A program made the position numbers and the translations under genes. The notes under the pieces are model-generated. The model saw nothing but the letters and a program-made list of their open reading frames with translations. It was not told the DNA's origin and did not search any database. 6,913 bases of DNA from DASVNK01 sp964478815 (GTDB lineage: Bacteria; Verrucomicrobiota; Verrucomicrobiia; Limisphaerales; SXQI01), in contig CAYZKY010000237.1 in the NCBI GenBank assembly GCA_964478815.1, forward strand, positions 1 to 6,913. The letters run 5' to 3'. Positions 5,525 to 6,913 of this stretch are shown piece by piece (within the stretch, counting starts at the first letter, position 1; each line of letters opens with the position of its first letter).

Positions 5525-6397
5525 ATGCGGATCGATGCGCACCAACATTTCTGGAACTATTCGGCCGAGCAGTATCCCTGGATGACGGACGCGCTGGCCG
5601 TGCTGCGGCAGGACAAGGGGCCGGCCGATCTGGAGCCGCTGCTGGCGGCGCAGCGGCTGGAGGGCTCGATCGCGGTGCAGGCGCGCCAATCGCTGGAGGA
5701 GTCGCGCTGGCTGCTGGGGCTCGCGGACCGGCATCCGTCCATCAAGGGCGTGGTGGGCTGGGTGGATCTCCGGCATCCGGAGGTGGAGCGCGATCTGGCG
5801 GAGCTGGCCCGCCATCCGCGATTCGTGGGGGTAAGGCATGTGGCGCAGGACGAACCGGACGACGATTTTCTGATCCGGCCCGAGTTCGTTCGAGGCGTGG
5901 CCCGGCTGAAGGATTTCGACCTGGCCTACGACATCCTGATCTACCCGAAGCAGTTGCCGGCGGCGATCCGGCTGGCCGAGCGCCTGCCGGAGCAGCGCTT
6001 CGTGCTGGACCATATCGCCAAACCGCTGGTTCGCGAAGGGCGGCTGGAGCCGTGGGCGAGCCAGTTGCGGACGCTGGCTGGCTTCCCCAATGTCTGGTGC
6101 AAGGTCTCCGGGCTGGTGACGGAGGCGCACTGGGACCGGTGGCAGCCGGCGGATTTCCGGCCTTATCTCGAGGTGGCCGGCGAGGCCTTCGGACCACGGC
6201 GCTTGATGTATGGGTCGGACTGGCCGGTCTGTTTGCTGGCCGGGAGTTATGAACGGGTCTACCAGCTTGCCGACGACGCTTTCGGAAAGGCCAAGCCGGA
6301 CGATCGAGACGCTTTCTTCGGCGAAACCGCCGGCTCGTTCTACCGGCTGGATCGCGCTGCCGACAGCTCCGCAGCGCTGAAGGCGCAGCAGTCCTGA
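5525..6397 (+). CDS. COG3618-type amidohydrolase, probable sugar-acid lactonase (L-fuconolactonase-like)
   Basis: A 290-residue TIM-barrel metal-dependent hydrolase of the amidohydrolase-2 group. Family members hydrolyse lactones such as L-fuconolactone, L-rhamnonolactone or related aromatic-pathway lactones in the cytosol. Motifs in order: DAHQHFW at residues 4-10 with the paired histidines His6 and His8, VGVRHV at 101-106, DHIAKP at 162-167 with His163, CKVSGL at 192-197, and GSDWPVC at 230-236 with the catalytic Asp232. Length and motif order are complete, so the gene appears intact. Among the known subfamilies the N-terminal pattern and the VQARQSLEE segment (51-59) look most like L-fuconolactonase, but the substrate cannot be fixed from sequence. 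The ATG at 5525 begins directly at the conserved metal-binding strand, and no upstream alternative is better. It is divergent from the dehydrogenase gene and has no partner on its right within the window. Confidence 0.9.
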   Translation: MRIDAHQHFWNYSAEQYPWMTDALAVLRQDKGPADLEPLLAAQRLEGSIAVQARQSLEESRWLLGLADRHPSIKGVVGWVDLRHPEVERDLAELARHPRFVGVRHVAQDEPDDDFLIRPEFVRGVARLKDFDLAYDILIYPKQLPAAIRLAERLPEQRFVLDHIAKPLVREGRLEPWASQLRTLAGFPNVWCKVSGLVTEAHWDRWQPADFRPYLEVAGEAFGPRRLMYGSDWPVCLLAGSYERVYQLADDAFGKAKPDDRDAFFGETAGSFYRLDRAADSSAALKAQQS

Positions 6398-6439
6398 CAT
6401 TCTCCCACTGAGACATGGGGGGCGACTTGTCTGGCGGAC

Positions 6440-6480
6440 GGGGCTGGGGCCGGGTGTTTAAATTGGGGGGGGAGAGGGGG
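6440..6480 (+). other. G-rich tract, possible G-quadruplex
   Basis: Guanine runs at 6440-6443, 6446-6449, 6452-6454, 6465-6472 and 6476-6480 are separated by CT, CC, a 10-nt AT-rich stretch and AGA. Four or more runs of at least three G meet a relaxed quadruplex pattern, with one long loop. It begins 43 nt past the amidohydrolase stop, on the coding strand, so it could form in the 3' end of the mRNA. Confidence 0.4.
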
Positions 6481-6501
6481 TAGGTGGTTCCATGGGAGGC
6501 T

Positions 6502-6544
6502 TTTTTTACGCAAATCATTGATCCAGAGACGGTTGCGTGAAAAA
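6502..6544. repeat. 12-bp inverted repeat beside the second phased array
   Basis: TTTTTTACGCAA (6502-6513) pairs with TTGCGTGAAAAA (6533-6544) over 12 positions with a single T-G mismatch/wobble, around a 19-nt centre. It ends 6 nt before the first GTGTAAAT unit. It may be a binding palindrome or a bidirectional transcript-end structure; the U-run precedes the stem, which argues against a standard terminator. Confidence 0.6.
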
Positions 6545-6550
6545 CGAGGT

Positions 6551-6656
6551 GTGTAAATAGCGTGTAAATTGTGTGTAAATCTGTGTAAATTAGTGTGTAA
6601 AAGTGTGTAAGTCCCTGTGTAAATCTGTGTAAATCCCCTCGCCTCGGCGGGTAAAT
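6551..6656 (-). repeat. Helically phased array of GTGTAAAT units (ATTTACAC on the minus strand)
   Basis: Eight GTGTAA(A/G) units start at 6551, 6562, 6573, 6583, 6595, 6605, 6617 and 6627, with steps of 11, 11, 10, 12, 10, 12 and 10 and a mean of about 10.9 bp. A ninth, GGGTAAAT, starts at 6649, exactly 22 bp (two steps) after the eighth, with a GC-rich stretch in the skipped position. The core GTGTAAAT is kept while the 2-4-nt spacers vary. All units share one orientation, and on the minus strand they read TTTACAC, comparable with TGACAC/TAACAC in the array at 151-252. The repeated AAAT in phase could also give intrinsic DNA curvature. Likely a protein-binding or architectural site; no named element is recognised. 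Confidence 0.9.
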
Positions 6657-6878
6657 CCTCCGGGTGGGAAGCGGGTGGCAGGCAGCCGGCAACTGGAACG
6701 CTTGGGAGCGAGCGCGAGCCGAGGGAGGGCATGGAGATGCCGAGGGCTCGAAAAGTTACCTGTGTTGGCGGGTCATTTTGCGCGCAGGAAGTCCTATTTA
6801 CGCGGGTTTCGTGAGGGTGGGCACCCGGGCTGGGCGGCGGAAGGATGGGGAGCGCCGAGAGGGGGGCGCCGAGTTTAA
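6657..6878. other. Gene-free region with small hairpins
   Basis: I see no convincing gene. A 67-codon open frame (6675-6878, +) is very rich in Arg, Gly and Trp, resembles no family I know and crosses the hairpins, so I do not call it. Palindromic pieces are at 6715-6750 and 6852-6869; the latter also contains GCGCCGAG twice (6852-6859 and 6866-6873). Confidence 0.6.
6715..6750. repeat. Nested inverted repeat
   Basis: Outer arms CGAGCC (6715-6720) and GGCTCG (6745-6750) enclose an inner stem GGCAT (6728-6732) and ATGCC (6737-6741) with loop GGAG. The sequence is directly visible. The stems are short and the role is unknown; the purine loop is loosely like those of the twin hairpins. Confidence 0.45.
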
Positions 6879-6913
6879 CACAGAGATCACCGAGGACACG
6901 GAGAACACCGAGA
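6879..6913 (+). repeat. 9-nt degenerate tandem repeat (CACCGAGAA-like), cut by the window end
   Basis: Units CACAGAGAT (6879), CACCGAGGA (6888), CACGGAGAA (6897) and the partial CACCGAGA (6906) follow one another in exact 9-nt register. The period is not that of the two phased arrays. From general knowledge, similar CACAGAG/CACCGAG strings recur between genes in several environmental bacterial groups, but I cannot verify this here. The array runs off the window. Confidence 0.75.

Larger units (their letters stand above)
6398..6550. other. Gene-free region between the amidohydrolase gene and the second array
   Basis: No coding region is supported. It holds guanine runs on the + strand and an inverted repeat next to the array, both listed separately. 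No classic intrinsic terminator follows the amidohydrolase stop: the T7 run at 6501-6507 is not preceded by a strong stem. Confidence 0.65.

Noticed and set aside
5438..6400. Long leftward open frame opposite the amidohydrolase
   Set aside because: The + frame carries all catalytic motifs of the family; the opposite frame is low-complexity and crosses the intergenic hairpins.
6495..6510. Intrinsic terminator at the T7 run
   Set aside because: The bases before the run (GGTTCCATGGGAGGC) form only a 3-4-bp stem.
6551..6656. Plasmid replication iterons or a parC centromere
   Set aside because: No replication or partition gene is in the window and the context looks chromosomal; the similarity to 11-bp parC repeats is kept only as an analogy.
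6675..6878. Small 67-codon rightward gene
   Set aside because: No family resemblance, no ribosome site, highly Arg/Gly-rich, and it overlaps hairpin elements.

Overview
The window is a GC-rich bacterial chromosomal segment with five protein genes and several kinds of non-coding repeat. I infer a member of the Verrucomicrobiota or a related PVC lineage. The reasons are a HEAT-repeat protein of a style frequent in that group, the lack of clear Shine-Dalgarno sites before most genes, and palindromic intergenic elements. No marker gene is present, so this placement is tentative.

Layout, left to right. Bases 1-391 hold no gene but carry a striking array of TGACAC/TAACAC units spaced 10-12 bp apart (151-252), degenerating to about 300. 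A two-gene leftward unit follows: ridA (2452 to 2057) and then a twelve-or-so-helix ABC-2-type permease (2044 to 392), 12 nt apart. A divergent intergenic region (2453-2880) contains a candidate ridA promoter with three direct GTTGGCA copies, a pair of adjacent hairpins, and a candidate promoter for the rightward gene. That gene is a membrane-anchored HEAT-repeat protein (2881-4248). It converges, with a 13-nt gap, on a leftward zinc-type medium-chain dehydrogenase (5308 to 4262). A second divergent region (5309-5524) carries a second hairpin pair with the same architecture as the first. It leads into a COG3618-type amidohydrolase/lactonase (5525-6397). From 6398 to the end there is no convincing gene: there is a G-rich tract, a 12-bp inverted repeat, a second phased array of GTGTAAAT units (6551-6634, with an outlying unit at 6649), small hairpins, and a 9-nt CACCGAGA-like tandem repeat cut by the window end.

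The genes do not form one pathway. RidA clears reactive enamines. The permease lacks a visible ATPase partner. The HEAT protein is probably a scaffold at the membrane. The dehydrogenase and lactonase are divergent neighbours that could both handle small carbonyl or sugar-acid compounds, but nothing in the sequence proves a link.

The most interesting content is non-coding. Two arrays of T(G/A/T)ACAC-type units, phased close to one DNA helical turn, lie beyond the 3' ends of the first and last genes. Both have the same orientation relative to the adjacent gene. The twin-hairpin elements keep their pairing, loop, linker and 3' flank while their stem sequences differ. I do not recognise the phased arrays as a named element.
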